A stretch of DNA of 64,000 bases from Lysobacterales bacterium (GTDB lineage Bacteria; Pseudomonadota; Gammaproteobacteria; Xanthomonadales; Ahniellaceae). Below, piece after piece: positions 1-8,094 of this stretch; the first letter of the stretch is position 1; every line of letters starts with the position of its first letter. The notes beneath the pieces were generated by a model. The model was not told the origin of the DNA, made no database searches, and saw only the letters and a list, made by a program, of their open reading frames with translations. The position numbers and the translations under genes were made by a program. Location: contig JACPFU010000023.1 in the NCBI GenBank assembly GCA_016182785.1, positions 248,001-312,000 on the forward strand. The letters are read 5' to 3'.

Positions 1-319
1 CCAGGTCAAACTGGTAGTTCTGTTCGATCACGCGCGTGCCCTGCGGGTCGGTGATCGAGGCGAAGCTGACCGTGGTCGGGTCGATGCGCGTGGCGACGTC
101 GCTGAAGCGTACTTCGCCCATGCCGTCCGGCAGTTCCAGGTCACGCCGGTCGCGCACCAGTGCGTAGCCGGGAAGCTGCAGGCCGTAGTTCGCGAGTTGT
201 TCCGACGTGAGCGCGCCCGGCGCGGCGGACGAGTAGACGGTCAGCGAGAAATCGGGCGAGGACGCCGCGGCGGTGGACATGGCGAGGGCGACTCCGGTGG
301 CGATGAGGGTGCGGCGCAT
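1..319 (-). CDS. DUF4139-type secreted protein (3' end outside window)
   Basis: Reading leftwards from an ATG at 319 there is an open frame that runs off the window edge. It begins with a short signal peptide (MRRTLIATGVALAMSTAAA) followed by a sequence with the features of DUF4139/mucoidy-inhibitor-A-like proteins: 'YALVRDRRDLELPDG', then 'VRFSDVATRIDPTTVSFASI' and 'VIEQNYQFDL'. Members of this family are exported or periplasmic and of unknown biochemical function. Only the first 106 residues are visible, so the family call rests on the N-terminal motif block. It is transcribed in the same direction as the downstream prolyl oligopeptidase gene but lies beyond a palindromic repeat, so co-transcription is doubtful. 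Confidence 0.7.
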   Translation of the reverse strand, partial: MRRTLIATGVALAMSTAAASSPDFSLTVYSSAAPGALTSEQLANYGLQLPGYALVRDRRDLELPDGMGEVRFSDVATRIDPTTVSFASITDPQGTRVIEQNYQFDL

Positions 320-417
320 GGCAGTGTTCTCCGGGCAGTGGGGGGAAGCGTAGCCCAATAACGCGGCCGGCAAGGCGTCGGGGTTTGTTCGTTCATCGGA
401 GCGGCGTCGCCGAGCAC

Positions 418-560
418 CCCCTCACTCCCGGCCTCTCTCCCACGGGGGGAGAGAGGAGAAGTGCGGCACTGCGGCCAGCCCCCGAATGCACTGACGAACG
501 CGCCGCGCGCTTTTCCCCTCTCCCTCGATGGGAGAGGGGCAGGGGAGAGGGTGAGTTCGG
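418..560. repeat. Pair of inverted REP-like palindromic elements
   Basis: The gap between the DUF4139 gene and the peptidase gene holds two GC-rich palindromes. One is at 432-456 (cctctctccc ... gggagagagg) and the other at 515-539 (cccctctccc ... gggagagggg). Each is flanked by a similar CCCTCAC/CCCTCTCCC box, and the two copies lie in opposite orientation about 60 bp apart. This is the layout of a REP doublet (BIME-like) as seen in many gammaproteobacteria. It may also act as a transcription barrier between the converging ends of neighbouring transcripts. No coding function is proposed, although short open frames cross it. Confidence 0.65.
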
Positions 561-580
561 AGCGGTGTCGCCACGTGCCG

Positions 581-2662
581 CTATTTCAATCGCTCCCACA
601 GGAACACGTAGCCGATCGCGTCCATGAATGCCGCCTGCTGGTTGTTGGCGGAACCGCCGTGGCCACCTTCGATGTTCTCGTAGTAGGTGACGTCCTTGCC
701 GAGATCGATCAGCTTCGCCGCCATCTTGCGCGCATGGCCTGGATGCACGCGGTCGTCGCGGGTCGAGGTGGTGAACAGGATCGGCGGATAGGTCTTGCCC
801 TTGTCGACGTTGTGGTAGGGCGAATACTTGGCGATGTAGGCCCATTCCTCGGGCAGGTCCGGGTTGCCGTATTCACCCATCCAGCTCGCGCCTGCGAGCA
901 GCTTGTTGTAGCGGCGCATGTCGAGCAACGGGACTTCGCACAGCACCGCGCCCCAGAGGTCCGGGCGCTGCGTATACATGACGCCCATCAGCAGGCCGCC
1001 ATTGCTGCCACCCTGGATGCCGAGGTGCTTGCTCGACGTGATCTTGCGCGCGATCAGGTCTTCGCCGATGGCGATGAAGTCGTCGTAGGCGCGCTGCCGA
1101 TTCGCCTTCAGCGCCGCCTGGTGCCAGCGTGGTCCGAATTCGCCGCCGCCGCGGATGTTCGCGAGCACGAAGGCGCCGCCGCGCTCGAGCCAGCCGGCGC
1201 CGGCTGCGGCGTAGTAGCCCGGGGTCTCGGACACCTCGAAGCCGCCGTAACCGTAGAGCAGGGTCGGGATGCTGCCATCGCGCGCACGTGCCTTCGGCAG
1301 CACCAGGAAGTAGGGCACGCGGGTGCCATCCTTCGACGTGGCCTCGTGCTGCTCGACGACCAGCCCGGCGGAGCGGAAGTGTTCCTTCCGGCGCTTCAGC
1401 AACTCGTGCTTGCGCTCGCCGACGGTTCCGAGCGACAGCGAGGTCGGTGTCAGGAAGTCGGTCACGGTCATGAAGTAGTCGTCGCTGCGGTCCTCGTCGA
1501 TGCCGCCCAGGCTGACCTCGGCATCGGCGGGCACCGCAATCGCCAGGCGCTTCCACTTCGAGTCTTGCAGGCGCATGGCCTCGGGTTGCCCGCGCACGTT
1601 GTCGAGGATGTTCAGCAGCACCGCGTTGCGCGTGGTCGAGTGGCCGGCCAGCGAGCGCTTCGCGGTCGGTGCGAACAGCACGGTGAACGCATCCTTGCCG
1701 GCGTAGAGGTCGTCGACCTTGATCGCCAGCAGGCTGCCGGCGGTGAACGTCTGCTTGCCGGGTTTCCAGTCGCTGCGCAGGCTGAGCAGCGCGTAGTCAT
1801 GGAAGAAGTCGATCTCGGCGTCATCCGGTTTCGGCACCTTGACCAGCGTGCCGTCGCGGAACAGGTGCGTCTCGTTCTCGAAGAACGAGGGTACCCGGGT
1901 CACGCCGTCGTGGCGAAAACCGGCGCTGTGGCTGCTGAAGCCGAATGCGTAGACGTCCGCGGGTTTCGCCTCGAAGATGCGCGGCGCCTGCTGCCACGGC
2001 GTGCCGCGCTTCCACTCGTGCACGGTGCGCGGGTAGCCGGATTCGGTCAGCGAGCCCTTGCCGAAGTCGGTGCCCAGATACAGCGTGTCGCGGTCCTTCC
2101 AGCCCAGCGCCGACTTCGCCTCCGGCAGCACGAAGCCGTCCTTCACGAAGCCGAGCGTGGTCAGGTCGAACTCGCGGATCTCGACCGCGTCGCCGCCGCC
2201 GCGCGACAGCGAGATCAGGCAGCGGTCCTGCGCCGGTTCGATGCAGTCGGCGCCGTTCCATACCCAGTTCGCTTTCTCGGCCTGGTTCAGCGCATCGAGA
2301 TCGAGCACGGTCTGCCACTGCGGCTCGGCCTTGCGGTACTCGGCCAGCGTGGTGCGGCGCCAGATGCCGCGCTCGTGCCGCTCGTCCTTCCAGAAGTTGT
2401 AGTAGTGCTCCTGCAGCTTGGTGACGTTGGGAATGCGGTCGCTGGCGTTGTAGATCGCGAGCAGGCGCTCGAACAGCGGCTTGAACGAGGGGTCGGATTC
2501 GAGCGCCTTCTGGCTCTGGGCGTTGCGCGCCTTGACCCAGTCGAGCGCCTTGGTGCCCTCGACGTCCTCCAGCCAGAGATAGGGATCGGTGTCAGCCGCG
2601 GATGTGGTCATCGGGATGCCTGTGAGCAGGGCCAGGGCGAGCACGGGTTTGGTCAGGTTCAT
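581..2662 (-). CDS. Secreted prolyl oligopeptidase (S9A family)
   Basis: Serine peptidase of 693 residues that would cleave short peptides after proline, probably in the periplasm because it starts with a signal peptide (MNLTKPVLALALLTG... to about residue 22). The N-terminal block 'DPYLWLEDVEG' is the usual start of the S9A family, followed by a beta-propeller region to about residue 430. The C-terminal alpha/beta-hydrolase carries all catalytic parts: GGSNGG with Ser553, the aspartate in 'TRDDRVHPGH' (about 636-637) and His668 in 'EGGHGG'. The length matches the family. I chose the ATG at 2662 because it is the one followed by a signal peptide; the open frame continues upstream but only antisense to phaE. 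Confidence 0.92.
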   Translation of the reverse strand: MNLTKPVLALALLTGIPMTTSAADTDPYLWLEDVEGTKALDWVKARNAQSQKALESDPSFKPLFERLLAIYNASDRIPNVTKLQEHYYNFWKDERHERGIWRRTTLAEYRKAEPQWQTVLDLDALNQAEKANWVWNGADCIEPAQDRCLISLSRGGGDAVEIREFDLTTLGFVKDGFVLPEAKSALGWKDRDTLYLGTDFGKGSLTESGYPRTVHEWKRGTPWQQAPRIFEAKPADVYAFGFSSHSAGFRHDGVTRVPSFFENETHLFRDGTLVKVPKPDDAEIDFFHDYALLSLRSDWKPGKQTFTAGSLLAIKVDDLYAGKDAFTVLFAPTAKRSLAGHSTTRNAVLLNILDNVRGQPEAMRLQDSKWKRLAIAVPADAEVSLGGIDEDRSDDYFMTVTDFLTPTSLSLGTVGERKHELLKRRKEHFRSAGLVVEQHEATSKDGTRVPYFLVLPKARARDGSIPTLLYGYGGFEVSETPGYYAAAGAGWLERGGAFVLANIRGGGEFGPRWHQAALKANRQRAYDDFIAIGEDLIARKITSSKHLGIQGGSNGGLLMGVMYTQRPDLWGAVLCEVPLLDMRRYNKLLAGASWMGEYGNPDLPEEWAYIAKYSPYHNVDKGKTYPPILFTTSTRDDRVHPGHARKMAAKLIDLGKDVTYYENIEGGHGGSANNQQAAFMDAIGYVFLWERLK

Positions 2663-2741
2663 GGGTGTCCTCCGGAACGCGTCTTGTAGCAGCGGCCGAG
2701 TCGTCGTGGAAAGCAGGCTCGCGCAGGCGACCGGCTCGTTG

Positions 2742-2770
2742 TTGCACCGCACCATGTGCAGGGCTAGCAT
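2742..2770 (+). promoter_or_regulatory. Probable sigma70 promoter of phaEC with an overlapping TGC-rich palindrome
   Basis: TTGCAC at 2742-2747 and TAGCAT at 2765-2770 are separated by 17 bp, a good sigma70 spacing. A palindrome TGCAC-N8-GTGCA (2743-2760) overlaps the -35 box and spacer. PhaR-type repressors are known to bind TGC-rich inverted repeats, and a phaR gene lies 3 kb away, so this is a candidate operator (inference). Transcription from here would begin near 2777, which supports translation of phaE from 2796 rather than from the ATG at 2769. Confidence 0.5.
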
Positions 2771-2795
2771 GGCGGCCTCATTCGGGAGGGGCAAC

Positions 2796-3806
2796 ATGGC
2801 CAAGGCCGCGCAGGGTGGATTCAAGGACTGGGAGGCATTGCACCAGCAGTGGTGGAGTGCGGTCTCGGAGGGTGCAAACCGGTTTGTGCAGGGTGATTGG
2901 CGCGATGGCGCCAAGGCTTTCGGCGATCTGTTCGGCGGCAAGCTCGGCGATGGCACCGATGCCGCCACCGAGCGCTTCATCCAGGGCACCAAACAGTATC
3001 TCGACTGGGTCGAGAAGTTCTCCGGGCAACTCGCCAGCGGTTCCGGCTTTCCGAAGGATGCGGGGCAGTGGACGCAGCTGTTCCAGGGCGCGCTCGGTCC
3101 GATGGGCGAGACCCAGAACCCGTTGCGCGACCTGTTCGCGGCCATGGCCAGCCCGGACGCGCGCGGCTTCGAGCAGATGTTTAGCGGCTGGACGAATCCC
3201 GCTGACCTGTTCAAAGGAGAGGTCCAGGGCCTACTCGGCATGCCGGCTTTCGGTTTCACGCGCGAGTCGCAGGAACGCCAGCAGCGGCTGATCGCCGCGT
3301 TCCTGCAGTATCAGGACGCGATGTCGGCCTACAACCGCCTGATGCTCGAAGCGAGCAAGCGCGCGGTCAGCAAGTTCCAGACCCTGCTCGCGAGCCGCGA
3401 GGAACCCGGGCGTCAGCTGAAGTCCCTGCGTCAGGTGTATGACCTGTGGGTGGACGCGGCCGAGGAGGGCTATGCCGAGGTCGCGCTCAGCCCCGAGTTC
3501 CGCGCCGCCTACGGGGACTTGGTCAACAAGCAGATGACGCTGCGCAGCCTGGTGCAGGGCGAGGTCGAACGTGCGACCGGCCAGTTCGGCATGCCGACCC
3601 GCACCGAGGTGAACTCGACCGCGCGCCGCATGCAGGAGATGCGCCGCGAATTGCGCGCGCTGCAGGAGCGCCTCGAAGCGCTGGAAACCGGCCAGCCCGC
3701 CGCGAAGCCGGCATCGAAGCCGGCCAGCAAGCCGGTTGCCGGCAAGTCCACCTCCACCTCGACCAAGCCGGCGGCCAAGAAGGCCGCGGCCCGTCGCTCG
3801 CGCTGA
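2796..3806 (+). CDS. phaE: Class III PHA synthase subunit PhaE
   Basis: Protein of 336 residues that pairs with PhaC to form the class III polyhydroxyalkanoate synthase on the granule surface. It has no catalytic residues itself. Recognisable features are the helical start 'FKDWEALHQQWW', the middle block around 'PLRDLFAAMASPDARG' and the conserved 'KFQTLLASREEPG ... LRQVYDLWVDAAEEGYAEV' region. A predicted coiled coil follows near residues 275-300 (RRMQEMRRELRALQERLEAL), and the protein ends in a low-complexity Lys/Ala/Pro/Ser tail. The start at 2796 has a purine-rich site (GGGAGGGG) just upstream. phaC follows after 18 bp on the same strand, so the two subunits are surely co-transcribed. 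Confidence 0.9.
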   Translation: MAKAAQGGFKDWEALHQQWWSAVSEGANRFVQGDWRDGAKAFGDLFGGKLGDGTDAATERFIQGTKQYLDWVEKFSGQLASGSGFPKDAGQWTQLFQGALGPMGETQNPLRDLFAAMASPDARGFEQMFSGWTNPADLFKGEVQGLLGMPAFGFTRESQERQQRLIAAFLQYQDAMSAYNRLMLEASKRAVSKFQTLLASREEPGRQLKSLRQVYDLWVDAAEEGYAEVALSPEFRAAYGDLVNKQMTLRSLVQGEVERATGQFGMPTRTEVNSTARRMQEMRRELRALQERLEALETGQPAAKPASKPASKPVAGKSTSTSTKPAAKKAAARRSR

Positions 3807-3824
3807 TCAGGGAGCTGAAACATC

Positions 3825-4889
3825 ATGGGTCCGATCCAACTCGAACCGAACCAGGTTGCCGCCGAGCTCTCGCGCTTTGGAGAAAAGCTCGCCAAGGGCA
3901 TGAAAGTACTGAAAGAAGTTCCTGAGGTGCACTACGGTGCCAGCGACAAGCAGGAGATCTATCGCGAAGACAAGGTGGTGGTCTATCGCTTCACCAGCAA
4001 GCACAAGGTGACGCACAAGACGCCGCTGCTGATCGCCTACGCGCTGGTCAATCGCCCGTACATGGTCGACCTGCAGGACGACCGCTCGATCGTGAAGAGC
4101 CTGCTTGAAGCCGGCCACGACGTGTACCTGATCGACTGGGGCTACCCCGACCCGTCCGACCGCTACCTGACGCTGGATGACTACATCAACGGCTACCTGC
4201 GCCGTTCGGTCAAGGCCGTGGCGAAGCACACCGGCGTCGACAAGATCAACCTGCTCGGCATCTGCCAGGGCGGCGCCTTCAGCCTGTGCTACGCCAGCAT
4301 CTACCCGGAAACCCTGCAGAACCTGATCACGATGGTCACGCCGGTCGATTTCCAGACCCCGGACAACATGCTCAGCCACTGGACCCGCGGCATGGATGTG
4401 GACCTGTTCGTCGACACCCTCGGCAACGTGCCCGCCGACCTGATGAACTGGTGCTACCTGACGCTGAAGCCCTATCGGCTGCTGCAGCAGAAGTACGTCG
4501 GCCTCACCGACATCCTCGACAACCCGGCCGAGATGGAGAACTTCCTGCGCATGGAGAAGTGGATCTTCGACTCGCCCGACCAGGCCGGCGAAGCCTTCCG
4601 CCAGTTCATCAAGGACTTCTATCAGGGCAACAAGCTGATGACAGGCGGCTTGAAGATCGGATCGAAAGACGTTGATTTGAAAGCAATCAAGCTCCCGATC
4701 CTGAACATCTTCGCCGAACAGGACCACCTCGTCCCGCCGGCGGCGTCGCGCGCGCTCAAGGGCGCCACCTCGACCCGCGACTACACCGAGCTGTCGTTCA
4801 AGGGCGGCCACATCGGCATCTACGTCTCCGGCCGCGCCCAACGCGAAGTCCCACCGGCGATCGATCAGTGGTTGCGCAAGCGGGGCTAG
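3825..4889 (+). CDS. phaC: Class III polyhydroxyalkanoate synthase catalytic subunit PhaC
   Basis: Catalytic subunit of 354 residues that polymerises (R)-3-hydroxyacyl-CoA into PHA. The alpha/beta-hydrolase core carries the modified lipase box GICQGG with nucleophile Cys147, plus Asp300 ('AEQDHLVPP') and His329 ('FKGGHIGI'). These positions are within two residues of the known class III enzyme of Allochromatium vinosum (from memory). Family signatures 'VYLIDWGYPD' and 'NLLGICQGG' are intact. The length of about 355 residues separates it from class I/II enzymes of about 560-600. It sits directly behind phaE and converges on phaB with a 9-bp gap. Confidence 0.95.
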   Translation: MGPIQLEPNQVAAELSRFGEKLAKGMKVLKEVPEVHYGASDKQEIYREDKVVVYRFTSKHKVTHKTPLLIAYALVNRPYMVDLQDDRSIVKSLLEAGHDVYLIDWGYPDPSDRYLTLDDYINGYLRRSVKAVAKHTGVDKINLLGICQGGAFSLCYASIYPETLQNLITMVTPVDFQTPDNMLSHWTRGMDVDLFVDTLGNVPADLMNWCYLTLKPYRLLQQKYVGLTDILDNPAEMENFLRMEKWIFDSPDQAGEAFRQFIKDFYQGNKLMTGGLKIGSKDVDLKAIKLPILNIFAEQDHLVPPAASRALKGATSTRDYTELSFKGGHIGIYVSGRAQREVPPAIDQWLRKRG

Positions 4890-4898
4890 CGGGGCCGG

Positions 4899-5645
4899 TC
4901 AGAAGCTGATGAACAGACCGCCGTTGACCGGCAGGTTGACGCCGGTGAGGAAGCCGGCGTCGTCGGCGGTGAGGAATTCGACCGCACGGGCGATGTCTTC
5001 GGGCTCGCCGATGCGGCCGACCGGGATCTGGTTGACGATCTGGTTGCGGATGTTCTCGGGGATCGCCATCACCATGGCGGTACGGCAGTAGCCCGGCGAC
5101 ACCGAGTTGACGGTGACGCCCTTGCGCGCGACTTCGCGCGAGAGCGCCATGGTGAAGCCGTGCAGGCCGGCCTTCGAGGCCGAGTAGTTGGTCTGGCCGA
5201 ACTGGCCAGTCTGGCCGTTCACCGAGGAGATGTTGACGATGCGGCCGAAGCCCTGGTCACACATGCCGTCGATGACCGCGCGCGTCATGAAGAACACGCC
5301 GTCGAGGTTGACCCGCATCAGGTCGGTCCATTGCGCGGTCGTCATCTTGCGCAGGGTGGTGTCGCGGGTGATGCCGGCGGCGTTCACCAGCACGTCGATG
5401 TGGCCGTGGCTCGCGAGGACGCGTGCCACCAGGTCGCTGCAGGACTGCTCGTCCGCGACGTTGAGTGGCTCGAATGCCACGCGCTCGCCCAGATCCGCCA
5501 TCTCCTCGCGAAACGCGGCGATGCGCTCGGCGCGTGCATCGAGGTCGGCGGCAATGACCGTGCGGCCCGACTGCGCCAGCTTGCGGCAGATGGCAGAGCC
5601 CAGACCACCGATTCCGCCCGTGACAATGGCGACGCGCTGCGACAT
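4899..5645 (-). CDS. phaB: Acetoacetyl-CoA reductase (first copy)
   Basis: NADPH-dependent short-chain dehydrogenase of 248 residues, likely reducing acetoacetyl-CoA to (R)-3-hydroxybutyryl-CoA, the PHA precursor. It shows the Rossmann motif TGGIGGLG (residues 9-16), 'NAAGITRD', the catalytic Ser of 'NISSVNG' and the YxxxK pair in 'NYSASKAG'. The adjacent phaEC and phaR argue for PhaB rather than the fatty-acid enzyme FabG, although the two families are hard to separate by sequence. A second, clearly diverged copy lies on the other side of phaR. A CTGC-N3-GCAG site sits about 43 bp upstream of its start. Confidence 0.85.
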   Translation of the reverse strand: MSQRVAIVTGGIGGLGSAICRKLAQSGRTVIAADLDARAERIAAFREEMADLGERVAFEPLNVADEQSCSDLVARVLASHGHIDVLVNAAGITRDTTLRKMTTAQWTDLMRVNLDGVFFMTRAVIDGMCDQGFGRIVNISSVNGQTGQFGQTNYSASKAGLHGFTMALSREVARKGVTVNSVSPGYCRTAMVMAIPENIRNQIVNQIPVGRIGEPEDIARAVEFLTADDAGFLTGVNLPVNGGLFISF

Positions 5646-5687
5646 GAGTTGAACCCCTGATTCGAGAAGAGAAAGCGGAATCTATTG

Positions 5688-5698
5688 CTGCGCCGCAG
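5688..5698. promoter_or_regulatory. Candidate PhaR operator upstream of phaB
   Basis: The sequence CTGCGCCGCAG is an exact match to the CTGC-N3/4-GCAG pattern reported for PhaR of Paracoccus (recalled, not checked). It lies between phaR and the first phaB, 43 bp before the phaB start codon and 46 bp after the phaR stop. An inverted repeat of this size could occur by chance in GC-rich DNA, so its position is the main argument. Confidence 0.45.
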
Positions 5699-5743
5699 AA
5701 AAAGCCAGACGGCCGGCGCCCGTGGCAGCGACGCAATTGAAAA

Positions 5744-6226
5744 TCAGCGTTTCCGGTCGCCCGGCTTGGGCTGCGCCTTCAGCGGCGCTTCGCCGATGAA
5801 CTTCGACTGCATCTGCTTCCACAGTTCGAGGTTGCGTTCGGTCATGTCGTTCAACACCGACCACGGCGTCTGCCCGAGGATGTTGTTCATCTGGCTGCGG
5901 AACTGCGTCTGCTGGTCGAGGAAGACCTGCATGCTGCGCTCCAGGTAGCTGCCCATGAAGCCCTGCAGCGAGTCGCCGTAGAAGCGGATCAGCTGCGACA
6001 GCAGCTTGGTACTGAACAGCGGCTGGCCCTTCTCCTCGTGCTCGCTGATGATCTGCAGCAGCACGGTGCGGGTCAGGTCTTCGCCGGTCTTGGCGTCGCG
6101 CACTTCAAAGTCCTCGCCGTCGACGACGAGCTGGCGCACTTCGTCGACGGTGATGTAGCTCGAGATCTCGGTGTCGTAGAGCCGACGATTCGGGTACTTC
6201 TTGATGATGCGCGTGCTCTTGGTCAT
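5744..6226 (-). CDS. phaR: PHA synthesis repressor PhaR
   Basis: Protein of 160 residues that in known systems represses phasin and PHA genes and is released when it binds nascent polymer. The DNA-binding N-terminal domain is typical: 'RIIKKYPNRRLYDTEISSYI' (residues 6-25). It is followed by the PHB-accumulation regulatory repeat with 'FGDSL'-like and 'MGSYLERSMQVFLDQQ' segments, and ends in a short basic tail. It lies between two acetoacetyl-CoA reductase genes on the same strand and beside phaEC, so the whole block is a PHA regulon. No phasin gene was found in the window. Confidence 0.93.
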   Translation of the reverse strand: MTKSTRIIKKYPNRRLYDTEISSYITVDEVRQLVVDGEDFEVRDAKTGEDLTRTVLLQIISEHEEKGQPLFSTKLLSQLIRFYGDSLQGFMGSYLERSMQVFLDQQTQFRSQMNNILGQTPWSVLNDMTERNLELWKQMQSKFIGEAPLKAQPKPGDRKR

Positions 6227-6306
6227 GGTCCGAACCTAGCAGAAGGCTTGTGCGGCGCACCAGAGGCAGATCGACAATCGGGTGCGCGGCACAAAGCTTT
6301 TCGGCA

Positions 6307-7047
6307 CTACCAGCCCATGTAGTGGCCGCCATTGATGGACAGGTTCGCACCAGTGATCCAGGCGGCCTCGTCGTTGACCAGGAAGGCCACGGCGTAGGCG
6401 ATTTCCTCGGGTTTGCCCAGGCGACCCGTGGGGATCTGCGCGACGATCTTGGCGCGCACTTCCTCGGGCACCGCCATCACCATGTCGGTGGCGACGTAGC
6501 CGGGCGAAACGGTATTCACGGTGATGCCGAACTTCGCGCTTTCCTGCGCCAGCGAAATGGTGAAGCCATGCATGCCGGCTTTCGCCGCAGCGTAGTTGGC
6601 TTGCCCGTACTGGCCCTTCTGGCCGTTGATCGAGGAGATCTGCACGATGCGTCCCCACTGGCGCGTGCGCATGCCTTCGATCACCGCGCGGGTGACGTTG
6701 TAGCAGGAGTTCAGATTGGTGTTGATCACCTCCTGCCACTGCAGCGCACTCATGCGGTGGAAGGTGGTGTCGCGGGTAATGCCGGCGTTGTTGACCAGGA
6801 TGTCGACCGGCCCGAGCTGCGCTTCCAGCGCCTTGATCATGGTCGCCGCGGTCTGCGGGTCGGCGACGTCGCCGGGGACGATGCCGATGTCGTAGCCGAG
6901 CCGCTTCTGTTCTTCCTGCCAGGCCCGGGCGCGGGTTTCGTCGCGATAGTTGGTGGCGACGCGGTGGCCGAGTTTGGCCAGGCGCTGGCAAATGGCGGTG
7001 CCGATGCCTCCGGTGCCGCCGGTGACGAATGCAATACGTTGCGTCAT
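6307..7047 (-). CDS. phaB: Acetoacetyl-CoA reductase (second copy)
   Basis: Second NADPH-type short-chain dehydrogenase of the PHA block, 246 residues. It has TGGTGGIG at residues 9-16, 'NNAGITRD', 'QISSINGQKGQYGQ' and the YxxxK motif in 'NYAAAKAG'. These features, especially the 'GQKGQ(Y/F)GQ' segment, fit PhaB well. It is more similar to canonical PhaB than the copy at 4899-5645, judged by motifs only. The ATG at 7047 is the natural start; upstream extension only runs antisense through gluQ. Confidence 0.88.
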   Translation of the reverse strand: MTQRIAFVTGGTGGIGTAICQRLAKLGHRVATNYRDETRARAWQEEQKRLGYDIGIVPGDVADPQTAATMIKALEAQLGPVDILVNNAGITRDTTFHRMSALQWQEVINTNLNSCYNVTRAVIEGMRTRQWGRIVQISSINGQKGQYGQANYAAAKAGMHGFTISLAQESAKFGITVNTVSPGYVATDMVMAVPEEVRAKIVAQIPTGRLGKPEEIAYAVAFLVNDEAAWITGANLSINGGHYMGW

Positions 7048-7088
7048 GTTCCCTCTCCAAGTTCCGCGGGCGCGGACATGCCCGGATT

Positions 7089-7967
7089 CTAGACGTTGTC
7101 CTCCGGCATGCGGGAGGGTATGGGCAAGGGAATCGAGTCCACCGAGAACTTCGCGACCGCGGACTGCAACAGCGCAGTCACATCGCCGCAATGGGTCGGG
7201 TCGGGCTGGCCGAGGAAGCGCAGCGCCGCGCGCAGCGCGGGCAACGGGTCGTCGGCCCGCAGTGGCTGGCTCGCGAGCGACTTGCCGAGCTTGCGGCCGT
7301 GTTCGTCGAGCACCAGCGGCAGGTGCAGATAGCGCGGCGTGGGCAGGCCGAGTTGCCGTTGCAGCCAGATCTGGCGCGGCGTGGAGTCGAGCAGGTCGGC
7401 GCCGCGCACCACTTCGCTGATGCCTTGCGCGGCGTCGTCGACGACCACCGCGAGCTGGTAGGCGTGCAGCCCGTCGTTGCGCTTGAGCACGAAATCGCCG
7501 ACCTCCCGGCGCAGTTCCTGCCGGTAGCGACCGATGCGCGCATCGTCGAACTCGACCGCGAGTTCGGGTACGCGTGCGCGCCATGCGTGCGCGACCGTGG
7601 CCTCGGGGCGTGGACACGCGGCGCGATGCAGTCCTGAGCTGGCTTCAAGCTGGCGCCGGCTGCACGCACAGGGAAAGGCGATGCCGCGCGCGATGAGTTG
7701 CTCCAGCGCGGCGTCGTAGCGGGACGCGCGCTGGCTCTGGCACAGCACGGGTTCGTCCGGGCGCATGCCGTGGGCGGCCAGCATGGCAAGGATGCGATCG
7801 GCAGCGCCCGCCACCTCGCGCGGCGGGTCCAGGTCCTCGATGCGCACCAGCCAGGATCCGCCTGCGGCGCGTGCGCGCAGCCAACTGCCGAGCGCCGCCA
7901 CCAGCGACCCGAAATGCAGATCGCCGGTGGGCGAGGGGGCGAAACGACCGCGGTAGCTGCTGCTCAT
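7089..7967 (-). CDS. gluQ: Glutamyl-Q tRNA(Asp) synthetase
   Basis: Truncated class I glutamyl-tRNA synthetase paralogue (292 residues, no anticodon-binding domain). It charges glutamate onto the queuosine of tRNA-Asp. Visible are the 'FAPSPTGDLHFGSL' active-site start, a zinc region with CAC at 'FPCACSRR' and a third Cys in 'HRAACPR', 'RIEDLDPPR', and the KMSKS-like 'RKLGKSLA'. In the zinc site the usual Tyr ligand position seems to be His. Two close ATG codons exist (7979 and 7967). I prefer 7967 because the family begins a few residues before the RGRFAPSPTG motif. Confidence 0.93.
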   Translation of the reverse strand: MSSSYRGRFAPSPTGDLHFGSLVAALGSWLRARAAGGSWLVRIEDLDPPREVAGAADRILAMLAAHGMRPDEPVLCQSQRASRYDAALEQLIARGIAFPCACSRRQLEASSGLHRAACPRPEATVAHAWRARVPELAVEFDDARIGRYRQELRREVGDFVLKRNDGLHAYQLAVVVDDAAQGISEVVRGADLLDSTPRQIWLQRQLGLPTPRYLHLPLVLDEHGRKLGKSLASQPLRADDPLPALRAALRFLGQPDPTHCGDVTALLQSAVAKFSVDSIPLPIPSRMPEDNV

Positions 7968-8094
7968 GTCCTCACGCATCGATCACGATGCCGCACGACC
8001 GCGAAACGCTGCGCGTCGACGGCTTGAAAAGCGGGCCAGCATCCGCACTATCGAGGGCGCTGCCAAGGCCGGCAGCGTTGCACGGAACCGTCAC

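Noticed and set aside
385-627. Open frame of 80 residues across the REP-like palindromes
   Set aside because: It consists of palindromic repeat DNA and has no ribosome site or homology.
461-2689. A 742-codon open frame on the plus strand opposite the prolyl oligopeptidase
   Set aside because: It lacks any domain, and its amino-acid composition is that of an antisense frame in GC-rich DNA. The opposite strand carries a full catalytic enzyme.
7048-7617. Extension of the second phaB to 436 residues
   Set aside because: The added part overlaps gluQ in another frame and has no coding sense. The enzyme begins at 7047.
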